NCBI GenBank assembly: GCA_030280995.1 | Contig: JASXTE010000004.1 | Span: 38,992,797 to 39,056,796, forward strand | DNA length: 64,000 nucleotides | From: Hemileia vastatrix | Taxonomy: Eukaryota; Basidiomycota; Pucciniomycetes; Pucciniales; Zaghouaniaceae | Direction: 5' to 3' | Shown here: piece after piece, positions 33,711-45,094 of the stretch | Numbering within the stretch: the stretch's first letter is position 1 | Layout: every line of letters starts with the position of its first letter | Made by a program: the position numbers and the translations under genes | The notes under the pieces: generated by a model | Database searches by the model: none | Told to the model about the DNA's origin: nothing | Seen by the model: the letters and a program-made list of their open reading frames with translations, nothing else

Positions 33711-34316
33711 CTATTTGGATCTAGATAAAGTTTTTTTAAATCGAATAACTTTACCTTCTTTCTTTACCTTATTGATTCTTTGTATCAACTTATTACTGAT
33801 TTGAAATGAGCAACCGAAATGAGTGAAATCTTGACAGGATTCCAAACCAGGAGGAGCTTTGGTCATTTGATGATTATCCTTAGAAGAATTCCAAATAGTT
33901 TCGATGATACCATTTCCCAAACCAAAATCAATGATGCACCGGTGGTCTGGAAAATATAAACCATGTCCTTTGATTTTAGCTGGAGATGGTATTGGGTGGC
34001 CAGTTATCAGATTGATATATGAGAATATTCCAAAAGTAAGAAAATTGGCATCATTCCTATCGATATGAATCCTATTGTGGAATCCAGAATGAGTGATAAT
34101 AACATTAGAAAATAAAAGATATTCGTGGCTGATATCTTCCAATTTGGAGTCACACCAATTTGGTATTCCAACTTTGGTTGCAAGTTCATGATTTTTTTCA
34201 AATGCTTTATTACAGAGCTTGTTGAGTTGAAAAGCAAGAAAAGAGTCAAAGGAAGGTAGAGTGTCCCATAAGCGAAAATCTTCATCTTTTTGAGCTTTAG
34301 TGATATTCTTGACCAA
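33711..34316 (-). CDS. Tet/JBP-like 2-oxoglutarate/Fe(II) dioxygenase, 5'-truncated, in Harbinger-2a
   Basis: 201 codons open from MVKNITKAQK. It matches the pattern I know for rust-fungus Tet-like dioxygenases: NKLCNKAFEKNHELA, then HIDRNDA (HxD, probable Fe ligands, about residue 82), LYFPDHRCIIDFGLGNGI, IWNSSKDNH (probable distal His) and FGCSFQIS. TET/JBP enzymes oxidise methylated or unmodified pyrimidines in DNA. The real start lies upstream: Harbinger-2b retains a first exon ending GWRPGFVKGYSLS and an intron whose 3' site corresponds to about 34343 here, but that exon is deleted in this copy. The Arg that binds 2-oxoglutarate cannot be assigned by eye. Same strand as the transposase. 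Confidence 0.7.
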   Translation of the reverse strand: MVKNITKAQKDEDFRLWDTLPSFDSFLAFQLNKLCNKAFEKNHELATKVGIPNWCDSKLEDISHEYLLFSNVIITHSGFHNRIHIDRNDANFLTFGIFSYINLITGHPIPSPAKIKGHGLYFPDHRCIIDFGLGNGIIETIWNSSKDNHQMTKAPPGLESCQDFTHFGCSFQISNKLIQRINKVKKEGKVIRFKKTLSRSK

Positions 34317-34427
34317 CGAATATATGCCTATATAATTGAAATGCCTAGATAATAATCATATAAGAGTTTCAGAATCCTTATCCTCTAAATATGCAATATA
34401 AAAATGTGAAATAAGACAAGTGAAATT

Positions 34428-34755
34428 TGGAAAAAAGGCTCAACTTCAAAGGTCAAAATCTCAGCAACCACTGAACCTAATTCAAACCTGTTTGTGGAAA
34501 ATGAAAGATATGCTTTAGTAGAATCTTCAGTTAAAGGACATGCGATTTAAATAAACCTAACCCTAATTTGTTACATAAAAAAATGAAATAAAAATTTAAA
34601 TTGGGAAAAAAAAGGCTCAACTTTAACGGTCAATATCTCAGCAACCACTGAATCAAATTCAAATCTGTTTGCAGGAAATGAAAGGTAACCTTCAGGAGAA
34701 TCTTCAGTAAAAAGAACATTAGATTTGAATAAACCTAACCCTAATTCCGAGTCTG
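34428..34755. repeat. tandem duplication of ~165 bp
   Basis: Two copies (about 34428-34590 and 34600-34755) share TCTCAGCAACCACTGAA, TTCAAATCTGTTTG-type, AATCTTCAGT and AATAAACCTAACCCTAATT in order. Non-coding. It replaces the part of Harbinger-2b that holds the dioxygenase first exon. Confidence 0.75.
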
Positions 34756-35590
34756 ATTTTCAAAATTTTACAAAAACTTGAAAAGTGGTAATGAAGATGA
34801 GATCAAAAGGAGTTATATAAGTTCACTGTTATCCAGATAAGAGTCATACATATATTTAAGTATGAAGTTTTCATAAAAGGAATGAGATATCATATAGGCA
34901 TGAAAAAAAGGAGATGAAACTTACCTTGATTGAAAAGTAGGAAAAATAGAGTGAGAAAGATTGATGTTGGAATTGTGGGGAAATTGAATATGGAGTAAAG
35001 GAAGTGCATAAAGAATGTGCAATGTATGTGTTTCAATGAAATGGAGCCAAAAAAAAGTGAAATAAGGGAAAGGGGGGATAATGACAATGCCAAGGAGGGA
35101 TGAAGAGTAGGGTGATGGAGCTAAAAAATAAAGTAAAGAGGGAGAGAAAAAAAAGGTTAATTATACCATTGAAATCCAAAATAACCACTTACAAAAAAAA
35201 TTTAGATAAAAAAAATAAAATAAACAGAAAAAAACAAAAAAAATTATAATTAGTAATCAAAAAATCAAAAAAAAAGAATAAAATGACTTACCTGGAGAGA
35301 TGAGATGACAAAATGAATGAAACCAAATTGTTTGAGGGATGTTGGAGGAGAATAGGAAAAGGATATGAGGGATGAATGAAAAAAAAAATCACTGACAAAA
35401 TATGCAATTTCAGAAAATATGCGATTTCATGTTGAGCTGGTGAAAGAAAACCAATGAGCCATCCAAAAAAAAGATATTCACCGTAAATTCAAAAAAAAAA
35501 AATGAATATGCAACAAACCAAAATACAAAACCAAGTGATTAAAGTACACAAAGAGGACATTTGGAAAGTATGAAAACATAAAAATTAAAA
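34756..35590. other. purine-rich spacer in Harbinger-2a
   Basis: A-rich, with homopolymers and no coding frame I can support. It corresponds to 46700-47160 in Harbinger-2b for its last part. Confidence 0.4.
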
Positions 35591-35591
35591 A

Positions 35592-36275
35592 TTAAAAGGG
35601 TGAAGAGAAATGTTGGAGAGTAATTGCAGGCTTTTGACTCAAAGGGATGGTTGTGCCATCAACAAAACCTACACAGCCAGGGAAACCTTCAGCTTGCATT
35701 ACTTGAGAGGATTCAAGTTGCTGTTCTGGAGTTGGCCAAGCAAGAGTTTGAGACTTGAGGGAAAGGATAGCAATCATACAGCGCTTGGTGTATAATATCA
35801 CGGTACCATATCCTATGTTAAAGAGATTATCCAAACGTCTTACGGCAGCACCATTTCCATTTGAGCCAAAGCGACATAGAGCAACAGCAAGTTGGATGGC
35901 AGGATTACACTGTTTGTTATGAGAATTGTTATGGAAGATAGGATGATCGGAGATGAGTTGATAAAGTTTGAAGAAAGAATCGGGAGAAGTTCTAAAAAGT
36001 TGTGTGAAGTTTAAATGAGGAATGTTGAGAATGGAGGCCAGATCATATTGGGGATCATGATAAAGATTTGGCCCCCTGGTGATGATGTAACGCTTTTTGG
36101 AAAGAAAACACATATAAGCTAAAGCATCTTCCAAATCAGAGTCAGATTTATAGTAAAGAACTAAAAGAAAAGTGATAGCATTCATTGTTGAGTGAAGTAG
36201 CTTCCTAGTAGAGAGGTGTTTCATTGTTGCTAGTGGAAGGGTTATGTGATGAGGGAAGTGGGAATTCACCGCCAA
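35592..36275 (-). pseudogene. Harbinger-2a transposase, truncated
   Basis: 227 codons on minus. N-terminal region intact up to the first catalytic Asp (GFVDGTTIPLSQKPA), then it jumps to ITLQHFSSPF, which corresponds to the last residues of the full-length protein in Harbinger-1 (ITLQHFSTQF). A deletion thus removed the second Asp, Glu and intron. The joined point lies near 35627-35633. The homologue in Harbinger-2b is longer. Inactive. Confidence 0.88.
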
Positions 36276-37047
36276 ATGTGCAGTTGGGGTGTGTAGATAG
36301 AAAAAAAACTTAAGTGTTCGCCACCAAAATTAAGTAGCATAGAGTGAGGAAATACTTAAGGATGGCATCAGCAATTATAAGTCATGTGACTTTCTTAAAA
36401 ATCCATCATGGATGAGATGAGTTTGGGATCAGGAATTAGGAATGGAAATTGGGGTATAAGAGGCGGGATAATGCATTATCGTGGATTTCTTATCCACTAG
36501 CCCTGGGGCTAGTGGATAAGAATCTTCCGCAATTAATAATGTCTGATCCCGGGAAAAAAAATTCCTGATCCCTAATTGCGGATCCCTGAACATTGATACC
36601 CCCTATTATTAATGTTTTATTCTAAAATTTAGTAATTTTGTTATAATAAGTATTTGTTTTAGTTTAAAATAATTATTACACTAATAAAAGTAATTAAAAT
36701 AATTAATTGCTCATGTTTTATACTAAATTAATTAATTACATTATTTTTACGTGTTAAAATAAGTTTATTTTTCATGTTTCATTTAAATTGGTTATTACTT
36801 AAAAGATTACAAGACATGTTTTAAATTAAATTAATTATTTTTATGTGTCTCAAACTTATTTAATTACTCACTAATTTCATGGTAACTTTTTGGGTTTAAA
36901 TTGGTGGATATTTGGGCTCTAACTCATGTGTCTTAGTTAATTGTGTCATATTTTCCCTTACATTTACTCAAACATTAGTTATTTATTATTATGTTTTCAT
37001 TATACTTTGTATATACCTTATTGTGGCGCTTCAGAGGGACCCTTGCC

Positions 37048-37055
37048 TATATAAG
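37048..37055 (+). promoter_or_regulatory. TATA box in gypsy B 5' LTR
   Basis: TATATAAG inside GGCGCTTCAGAGG...CCCTGTAGCCTCATCACT, the context conserved with gypsy A. It lies downstream of both insertions, so it may still be able to start transcription. Confidence 0.6.
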
Positions 37056-37448
37056 GGCCTTGAGTAACCCCCTGTAGCCTCATCACTTTTTACACTCAAC
37101 TATAACATATTTTTAATATATAACACGTTTATTTTTTATTTTTATTAGTATTATAAATCTAATCTAAATATTACATAAATAATCAATGGTTGCTTTAGTT
37201 TTATTAGTAATGATAATTGTTAGTCGCGCAGAGAGAAATTAAATTACTTAAACAAATAATTTATCAATAAAATAAGCCTCACAGTTGTCTCATTCCTCAT
37301 AAATAGTTGTGGCATTTTCCTTATTTCATTTAAACACTTTTATTAATCTTATTATTTTCATTTCTCAGTATCTTGTAATCCATTTCCTTTCTCCTCCTCT
37401 CTGCTTCATATCCTTCTTCTTCTCCTTCTTCTAGATGACTGGCTTACA

Positions 37449-38135
37449 ATTGAGGACCTTCTCAAACGACGACAACAATACACCACCTTGCAACAAACAA
37501 CATTATGCACAGACCACCTAACACAAAAAAATCCAATTTTGGCACGACTGTGTTTCAAACTTGGGTTCAACCTTTTGGGTTTATAATATATTAAATTATT
37601 TATAATTTTGAAGTGATTTCTCAATCACTATTATAAGTTAACCTTTGCACCTCTCACTTATACTATTAAATTTTTATTGCAATAGCAGTGATTGTGGCTT
37701 AATTGCTGAATCACTGAGTGTAAGTGTTCAAATTTTTTATTAATTTTTTATTGCAATTTGACCATAATAGATTTATACTCTTAGTCCTAGAAGATCATTA
37801 AAATTTTTAAATACTTATTAAATTAATTTTTATTAAATTTTTTTTTGATTTATTGGTTGACCATAATAGTACTCAGTGCTTAGTCCCAATATTGCCAATA
37901 TATTTTTTAGTATTAATTATTTTTTGTTGACTTATCAAACCTTTTTTTGGTTGTTCCCATAATAATTATTTCTATTTTTTGATAAAACAATTGTAATTAC
38001 ATATTTTTTGTTAATTAATTGATTTTTGAATAAAATTTAAATTTTTTTTTGTTAAAAAATCATTTGATTATATTTTATTTTGAAAATACTAATTGGAATC
38101 ATTAAAATCATTTTGATTCTTTGTTCACAGTTTTT
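37449..38135 (+). other. gypsy B leader
   Basis: Untranslated leader between LTR and gag, starting ATTGAGGACC (possible offset primer binding site). No gene. It matches the split leader of gypsy A (14091-14320 plus 18337-18768). Confidence 0.6.
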
Positions 38136-38534
38136 ATGTCCAGTAGTTTGGCTAACAGCATGGATAACTTACATGTGGATGAAATTGAAGTGGATGTTAA
38201 CACTGAATCTGTAGGTTCTTCTAAATTAACTTACAAAAATTATTCAGCTGACAAAAGACCTTCAGGACGTGGAAATGGAAGGAGAAGTGGCAAACCCCCC
38301 TCACCAAACACCTCTGAAAGAAGCAAAACCTCAGATAAATCAGGAAAATCCACTAAAGGGCATAAGAATAAAAAAGATACCTCTGACTCAACAAATAAAC
38401 AACCTTTCCAGTCACATAAAAGAACTGAAGGCAGAAAGTATGAAACACAAGGAAAGAGTAGACACACTCTGGCAACAGATGCAGGAGCTATTAAATCACA
38501 AACAGGTTCAACCTCCTCCTTTCCCAGCCTCTAA
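38136..38534 (+). pseudogene. gypsy B Gag N-terminal segment, frame A
   Basis: Starts MSSSLANSMDNLHVDEIEVD, homologous to frame A of gypsy A. The first 40 residues are conserved. It stops at 38534, and another in-frame stop follows at about 38599. Confidence 0.55.
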
Positions 38535-38790
38535 GTCTCAGCCTCAGCCTCAGCCATAACCTCAGCCTCATCAGGCACCCAGCTCCTTCACTCAAAATAA
38601 AAGCACTCTGCAGGTGGAGCAGTGGAAATGGGATTACTTGATGAAACATTACCAACAGAATGTTCAGCAACCAAGAGCTCAACACCCTGGCCCATCCAGG
38701 ACACCAACCTACCATCCATCTCCTCAGCCCCATCCTTATCAGGGAGGCAGAAGAAAGAAAGCACAGGGGAAGTTTCCTTCCTTGCCATGG
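38254..38790 (+). pseudogene. gypsy B overlapping frame B (coiled-coil, Pro/Gln-rich)
   Basis: The +1 frame. Conserved with gypsy A: DVEMEGEV, KIPLTQQINNLSSHIKELK, RVDTLWQQMQEL, then after a stop at 38559 the segment VEQWKWDYLMKHYQQN, RRKKAQGKFPSLPW and a stop at the same place as in gypsy A. The internal stop (TAA in place of CAG in a Gln/Pro tract) is a private mutation. Confidence 0.6.
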
Positions 38791-40465
38791 TAAGTAATTT
38801 GTTTGATAAACATGTTGGTATGTATAATAACAAATCTTCTTCCACAGGTAATATTGTGGATAATGGTGAAAGAACAGTTAAACCCATAAAAAGAAAACTT
38901 CCTTTAATGAGTAGCCCCAATGATGTAATTAGCAAATTATCATTTGATGAGCCTTTACATTTAACTTCTACTTCTTTAATTAATACTTCTCTTGCAATTA
39001 AGAATGATTCTGTTTCCCCTGAAGTCTATACCTTACTTGAGAAAACTTCTGAGGAAATATTGAAAGATACCCTTGATTTTAATGTTGTGAAAGACAAACA
39101 TTTGAGAGATGTATTAGTAAATGAGAGTGATAGATTGAATAATTTGCACTTGCATTGTAAAGTGAGTTCTTCTGTACAAGATACAGCTTATTTTAAAATC
39201 AAAGAAACTTTGAATATTGTTCTTAGCCAACAAAAAAAATAAGGAGTGACCATAGAGCTATCTCAGATGAGAATATCAATCTGCATAAAACCTTGAGTGA
39301 ATTAAAACCCCTTATTGAGGAAAATTATTCATTGAAAAGTAAAATTAAGTTTCTGCACAATGAGTTGAAAAATCTAAAAAATGATTTCCATGCACTGAGT
39401 ACCAAACACACAGTTTTTGAGGACAGAAATGTTTTATCCCTTGCAAAAATGAATGACCAGATGTCTGAAATTCCAAGGATTAGAAACTATGAGTCTGACC
39501 TACAGGAAAAGTTTTCAGCCTTTAACATCAATCATTATGGTGTAGATAAAAGTTCTGCCCTTAAGCTGCATAAGATTAATGGAAAGGAGCCTGTTCAAAG
39601 CATCTCTTTTCCTCCCCATATTTCAGCCATTAAACAAACTGACAGTGAGTCTGTAAAATCTTTTGCTACTAGCAAAAAATCTTTTAATGGTAATAAACCA
39701 GCTGTTTCTGTAAACAATGAGATTTCTGAACACCTGGCTAAACTTCAAGAATTATTGGTGTTAAATAATTCAAACCAAAAGATGGACCATCCCAGTAGCC
39801 AGAAAAATTGGCCAAAACTGGATCAATATCCCACTTCTGATGGTGACTCTTCATCTGACTGGAAACACTTTGTTCAGAGAATTAATAATCTGAAAAACTC
39901 TTATAAATTTCCAGATGAAGAAATTGTCTCTAAATTAATTTCTTTATTTTCCAATGTAGCTTTAATGTGGTATGAATCTGTCTTACTGGACAATCAACAT
40001 TATACATGGAAAGAGTGTAAAACATTAATTGAAAATCAATTTGGTGGTTCCAAATTCAGGCTTGCCCAGCAGAGATTATATAAGAATTCTAAAAATGTGT
40101 CCTCCTCTCCTGAAAAACCTATTGTTTTCCTTATTAAAATTACAAAAATTCTTAGAGCCATGGATCCTTAAATGGATTATGATATTTGGAGAGATAAAAT
40201 TCTCTATAAATTACCAAATTCTCTGAGAGATTTGATTGTGGCAAGGATTGAGCATGTGAGAGAGAATTCTTCCTTTATTAATATCTGTAATGAAGTCCTA
40301 CTAAATCATAGATATGAACCAAGGAATTATCCAGTTAAATCTTATCATGACCAACAAAAGCCCTCCACAAAACTTCCAGACAAAACTGGCAGACCCTCTT
40401 CTCCAGTTGCTTCAAAGAAATATGCAACTAATACTTGTTTTAAATGTAACAAAACATGGCAAAAA
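38622..40465 (+). pseudogene. gypsy B Gag core
   Basis: Frames 38622-39242, 39293-40171 and 40172-40465. A frameshift lies near 39240 (run of A) and a stop at 40169. Coiled-coil region (LKPLIEENYSLKSKIKF), then capsid-like WKHFVQRINNLK, LFSNVALMWYE, IENQFGGSKFRLAQQRLY, and a zinc knuckle start CFKCNKTWQK followed by a stop. Homologous throughout to gypsy A. Confidence 0.82.
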
Positions 40466-40468
40466 TAA

Positions 40469-41460
40469 CATATTTGTGACAAGAAAATTCATCTTGTTGA
40501 ACAAACTGAGGAATCTGAAAATACTCAAGCTGATCTTGATGATTCCTCCAGTGACTGTAATAGCAATATCTCTTATGACCATGAGTCTTCTCAGGAAGTT
40601 CTGGTTTTAGAAAAGGATATACAATATTTAGATAATTGGTCTGATAATTGTGATATTGACTTATCTTCTGTAGAAAATTCTGAAGTAATTAGAGATATTA
40701 CTGACAGTTCCATTTTAATATCACCTTTGAGAGCACCAGTTATCATAAATGGTAAAAATGTTGAGGTTATTCTTGACTCTGGTGCTGGAGGAAGTGTAGT
40801 GTCTGAAAAAGCACTTGCTTCTGTAGATAAGAATTATCAATGCAAACTATTACCTATAACATCTGAAAAATGGAAAGGTTATGGTTCTGTTTTATGTCCC
40901 ATTGGCAAATACAAAACCACTGTATTCTTTAAATATAATGGTGGTTTTGTCAGAGCTATTTGTGGACTTGTTGTGATAAAGAATGACAATTTAAGCAATT
41001 GTTTTATCATGGGAAATGACATTTTAACCATTTTTGGCATTAAATTGTATCCTGAAAACAATTGTTTTACTTTGGGAATGAATGGGAAAAGAAAATTTAA
41101 AATTTCTTCATCTAAAAAGCATTCTGCACCCTTATTAAAATCTTGTAATTCTTTGATCCAAATTAAAGGTAGACAAACAGAGGAAATGAATGTATTATTG
41201 TCTGAAATTGAAACAGCTTCATTTGGTGATCAAATAACTGATGACCAAAAGATTCAACAGTAGCCTTAATTACATCTTTCACAATGGCTTTTGCTCATGA
41301 TTCCCATGTGTTGGGCTTGGTTAAAGATGAAATGAAAATCTCTCTATCCTGAAATTTGGATGAAATACCTCCTAGCCTAAAGAAAAAACCTTACCCTGCT
41401 TCTCCCACAAAGAGAAAATATATAGAGGATAATATTTCAACTTTATTAAATATGAATATT
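40469..41460 (+). pseudogene. gypsy B protease
   Basis: Continues the frame after the zinc knuckle stop. An acidic linker is followed by retropepsin with an intact DSG box (VILDSGAGGSVVSEK, about 40765-40800) and IMGNDILT. It shifts frame at about 41260 and runs to the Harbinger-2b insertion at NMNI. The Asp that is Tyr in gypsy A is still Asp here. Confidence 0.82.
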
Positions 41461-41863
41461 AGGGGGTATCAATGTTCAGGGATCAGAAATTAAATTAATT
41501 GCAGATAAAAATCCTTATACCCCAATTATCTTCCACAATTATTTTTGCTAATAATTGGGTTATTAGACACTTTACGTGTCAATGTTCACCTCTTATCCAA
41601 CATTTTTTTACTCAATTTTTCATAACCACATCTTGGACAACCTTCTGTCATAACCACATCTTGACCTACTTTCTGCCATAACCACATCTTGGACTACTCA
41701 CTGGATATGCCTTCTACTTTGCTGCGCACTTCCATTCTCATCCCATCCTGTTCATTCTGTCCGCTCAGAATTTCTCCCCATTTCATCTATTTGATTCTGC
41801 TCCTTTTCATCTCGCTATCTCATCTGCTTGTTTCTGCTCCTTTTCATCTTCATTTATAATAAC

Positions 41864-43209
41864 ATGCCTTGTCATCCTAGATCTTCTCAAAGGCAGCCAT
41901 CACCCAGTTGTTCTTCAATTCCCACTACTTCCTCTTTCCATTTCTCAGCTAAGAAATCAAAGACCGTTCAATTAAAAAAAGATGACCATCTCATTCTTAT
42001 CAACTGGCTGAAAGCCAAATCTAACTATGATTCTTGTTTTGGTACTGAGTATGCCACTAAAGTAGAACGGCCCCCCACATCAAAAGTTAATGGCTATCTT
42101 CTAATGGCAAATGAATTACGGAATAAGACCAAGGGAAGGATTGATCTTTTGCCTAAACAGATGTTTGAACAATTCAAGCATTACCGAGCAAAATACAAGA
42201 AGGCAAAGGCTCTTTCATCTTCCACTGGTTTTGGGGTTACCAACAACAATATAACTAAGGGCATAAAATCCATAGACAATAAACTTGAAACTTTATGTCC
42301 TTACTTTAAAGAGATGGATGCAATTTTTGGAGAGCAAGCCAATCTTAATCCTTTAAACATGTTGGATGGTGAAGATCCTATCTCCAAACATGATGTCAAA
42401 GCAAATCTTTTCCCATCCTCTTCCTCCACTCAAGCCTCCCCTCTTCTAAATTCTACAAATCTAGATAGCTTTGCTATTGATCCTATTGGCGATTTAACCC
42501 AACCCAATCTAACTCAGGTCTGTTTTTTTTCTTTTATCTTATCAATACTTTTTTTATTTACTTAGATTTTCTTATTTCTTAAAAGGCTGATGAACAAGCC
42601 CAGGACCCACAATCAACTGAGTCTGAAGCTAGCGACAATTATGAGGAGGAAAATGCTATGTTTAAAAAAAAGGAAAGGGCTTCAAGTAGTCTAAATTTCC
42701 ACTCCCAAAGAAGACAAAAAAGTGATACTTCATCACAAACACCTTTTTCTTCAATGGAACAGTTTTTAGAGAAACGTGATGCTGGTAAGTGATATCATAC
42801 CTCTTATTACTTTACTCTGCTTTTCTTCTACTTTATGCTAATTTTTATTCTCACTCTAGAACAAGTGGAAATTGCTAAAGAGACTCTAAGCTTTGAAAAG
42901 AAGAAATACGAGCTCTCTTTAAGGAGGGATGACAGAGTACAAGATTTGGAAGAGAGGAAGTATGAGCTCTCCTTATGGAAGGATGATAGGGTCCAAGATT
43001 TGGAGGAGAAGAAGTTTGAGTTAACTCTTAGTATTGAAAAATCCAAAAAAGAGGAAAAAAAACTTGAGCATCAAAACTTAATGGAACAGATGAAGTATAA
43101 GCATGATCTCCAAGAAAGTTCTAAAAAGAAAGATTTCTTGATCGAATGCATTAAAGCAAACAAATCTGTTGAAGAAATAGAACATTTAATGAAATTTTTT
43201 GTTGACTAG
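41864..43209 (+). CDS. Harbinger-2b Myb/SANT-like protein
   Basis: Exons 41864-42517, 42586-42784 and 42860-43209 (introns 68 and 75 bp, GT-AG) give 400 residues without a stop. Same domain layout as Harbinger-2a, but with three instead of four 18-residue coiled-coil units (exon 3 is 54 bp shorter). Substitutions include GRPP to ERPP before the conserved SKVNGYLLMANE. Confidence 0.87.
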
Positions 43210-43329
43210 TTTCTTTTATATCTTTCACACTTCATGTGTTCATATTTATTTGTACATAAATTTTACAATTATTTTCTGGATTTCTTAAAATTTTGTATTT
43301 TAATGTTAAATATTCTTTTTTTAAATAAA

Positions 43330-43775
43330 ATTTTCATGTCTCCTGTGAAAATTTGACAATCCCCCACCCCTGGATTTTTTTGAAGTGAGGGGTGGGTATC
43401 ACCAAAATTCTTTCATGTCAAGAGTCTTGAAAGTCTTATATGAAACTTTGGCGTTACTAACCCCTGCATTTTACTGGTATCCCCAAAATTCTTACAAGTC
43501 AAGAATTTCACAAGTTTTATAAGAAATTTTGGTAATACTCCCCCCTGCATTTTATTGAAGTAAGGGACGGGTATCAACAAAAATTTTTCAGCAAAATATT
43601 TACAAGTCAAAAAAATTCTATATCTGTTTTAAAAAATTGGCAATACTCTCCCCTGCATTTTATTGAAGCAAGGGGTGGGTATCACCAAAATTTTTCTAAG
43701 TCATCAATTTCACATGTCAGATTTAAAAATTTGGCAATACCCCCCCCTGAATTTTATTGAAGTAAGGGGTGGAAG
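43330..43775. repeat. ~90-bp minisatellite in Harbinger-2b
   Basis: Same five-unit array as in Harbinger-2a, with CCCCTGCATTTTATTGAAG and AAGGGGTGGGTATCACC. Confidence 0.8.
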
Positions 43776-44089
43776 TCATCTAAATTTAATATTATTACAT
43801 AAATTATTAAATAAATATCTAATATATATCAATTTCCCTAGTTTAAAGTAATGACAATTCCTCAAGGCAAAATGCAGATCAAATCTAGAAACAAAAGTTT
43901 GGCACTTTCCACAGGTATAGGCAAGAGGAACCCCATGAAACAAATAAATGTTATCATGATTACCTGTTATACAACCAAAGGTCATTGGCTCATCACTTAA
44001 CTTGAGAAAATTGATAAATATAAAATATTTATTAATAATTTATGAAAAAATATAAAATTTTCGATGAAAACTCTAATCCCCACACTTTT

Positions 44090-45040
44090 TGGATCTAGAT
44101 AAAGTTTTTTAAATCAAATAACTTTACCTTCTTTCTTTACCTTATTGATTCTTTGAATCAACTTATAACTGATTTGAAATGAGCAACCAAAATGTGTTAA
44201 ATCTTGAAAGGACTCCAAACCAGGAGGAGCTTTGGTTGTTTGATGATTATCCTTAGAAGAATTCCAAATATTTTCAATGATACCATTTCCCAAACCAAAA
44301 TCAATGATGCACCGGTGGTCTGGAAAATATAAACCATGTCCTTTGATTTTAGCTGGAGATGGTATTGGGTGGCCAGTTATTGGATTGATATATGAGAATA
44401 TACCAAAAGTAAGAAAATTGGCATCATTCCTATCGATATGAATCCTATTGTGGAATCCAGAATGAGTGATAATAACATTAGAAAATAAAAGATATTTGTG
44501 GCTTATATCTTCCCATTCGGTATTCCAACTTTGGTTGCAAGTTCATGATTTTTTTCAAATGCTTTATTACAGAGCTTTTTGAGTCAAAAAGCAAGAAAAG
44601 AGTTAAAGGAAGGTAGAGTGTCCCATAAGCAAAAATCTTCATCTTTTTGAGCTTTAGTGATATTCTTGACCAACGAATATATGCCTATATAAATGAAATA
44701 AGTGAAATGATATTAAGAATGGAAAAAAATTATTAGACATACTAAGAGAATATCCTTTAACAAAACCTGGTCTCCAACCAAATCCAATCATGATACCACC
44801 CAAAAAATTTGTATTCCTTATAGGTAATTGAACCAAAGCCATTTGATAAAAAGTTATGATAAGATCTGATAGTTGATTAAAAGATTCATCTTTTACACCA
44901 TCAAATGAATGAACTTCCAATATGAATTGAGCCTTATAAGAATTACTGATAACTGCAACAACTCAATCATCTCCAAATTCGGTTAGATATTTGATATCTT
45001 CTGGTAATTTTTTTGGATATTGATTTTTTTATCTACTTTA
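44090..45040 (-). pseudogene. Tet/JBP-like dioxygenase in Harbinger-2b, two exons, broken
   Basis: Exon 1 (about 45040-44743) reads KKLPEDIKYLTEFGDD, then a stop near 44964, VVAVISNSYKAQFILEVHSF and IMIGFGWRPGFVKGYSLS. The GT-AG intron is 44742-44685 (58 bp). Exon 2 continues in frame with NITKAQKDED. In exon 2, TGA replaces CAA near 44585 and a 16-bp net loss near 44510 shifts the frame; the HxD and distal His segments follow in another frame. Exon 1 segments fit the N-terminal half of the rust Tet-like family as I know it, which strengthens the identification in Harbinger-2a. Confidence 0.75.
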
Positions 45041-45094
45041 GTTTAATGAAAAAAAATGTTTGGGATATGACAAAAATAACTTTCACAGAGAATT

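Larger units (their letters stand above)
31101..36604 (+). mobile_element. PIF/Harbinger element, Harbinger-2a
   Basis: 5504 bp in the 5' LTR of gypsy B, with ATT duplications at 31098-31100 and 36605-36607. Ends read AGGGGGTATCAATGTT inward from both sides, followed by CCGCAATT inverted motifs. Genes: Myb-like (plus), Tet/JBP-like dioxygenase (minus) and truncated transposase (minus). Compared with Harbinger-2b it has lost about 0.6 kb containing transposase exon 2 and the region upstream of the dioxygenase, so it is non-autonomous. Confidence 0.93.
30437..37448 (+). repeat. 5' LTR of gypsy B with two nested DNA transposons
   Basis: Starts TATCAGCC (3' LTR has TGTCAGCC, so the first G is mutated) and ends GGCTTACA. 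Interrupted at 30736-30935 and at 31101-36604. The part 36605-37448 matches 52100-52937 closely. Confidence 0.9.

Noticed and set aside
38790..38850. A real intron after LPW in frame B joining it to Gag
   Set aside because: GTAAGT and a CAG acceptor are present in both copies, but direct joining still gives a stop codon in frame, so I did not annotate a splice.
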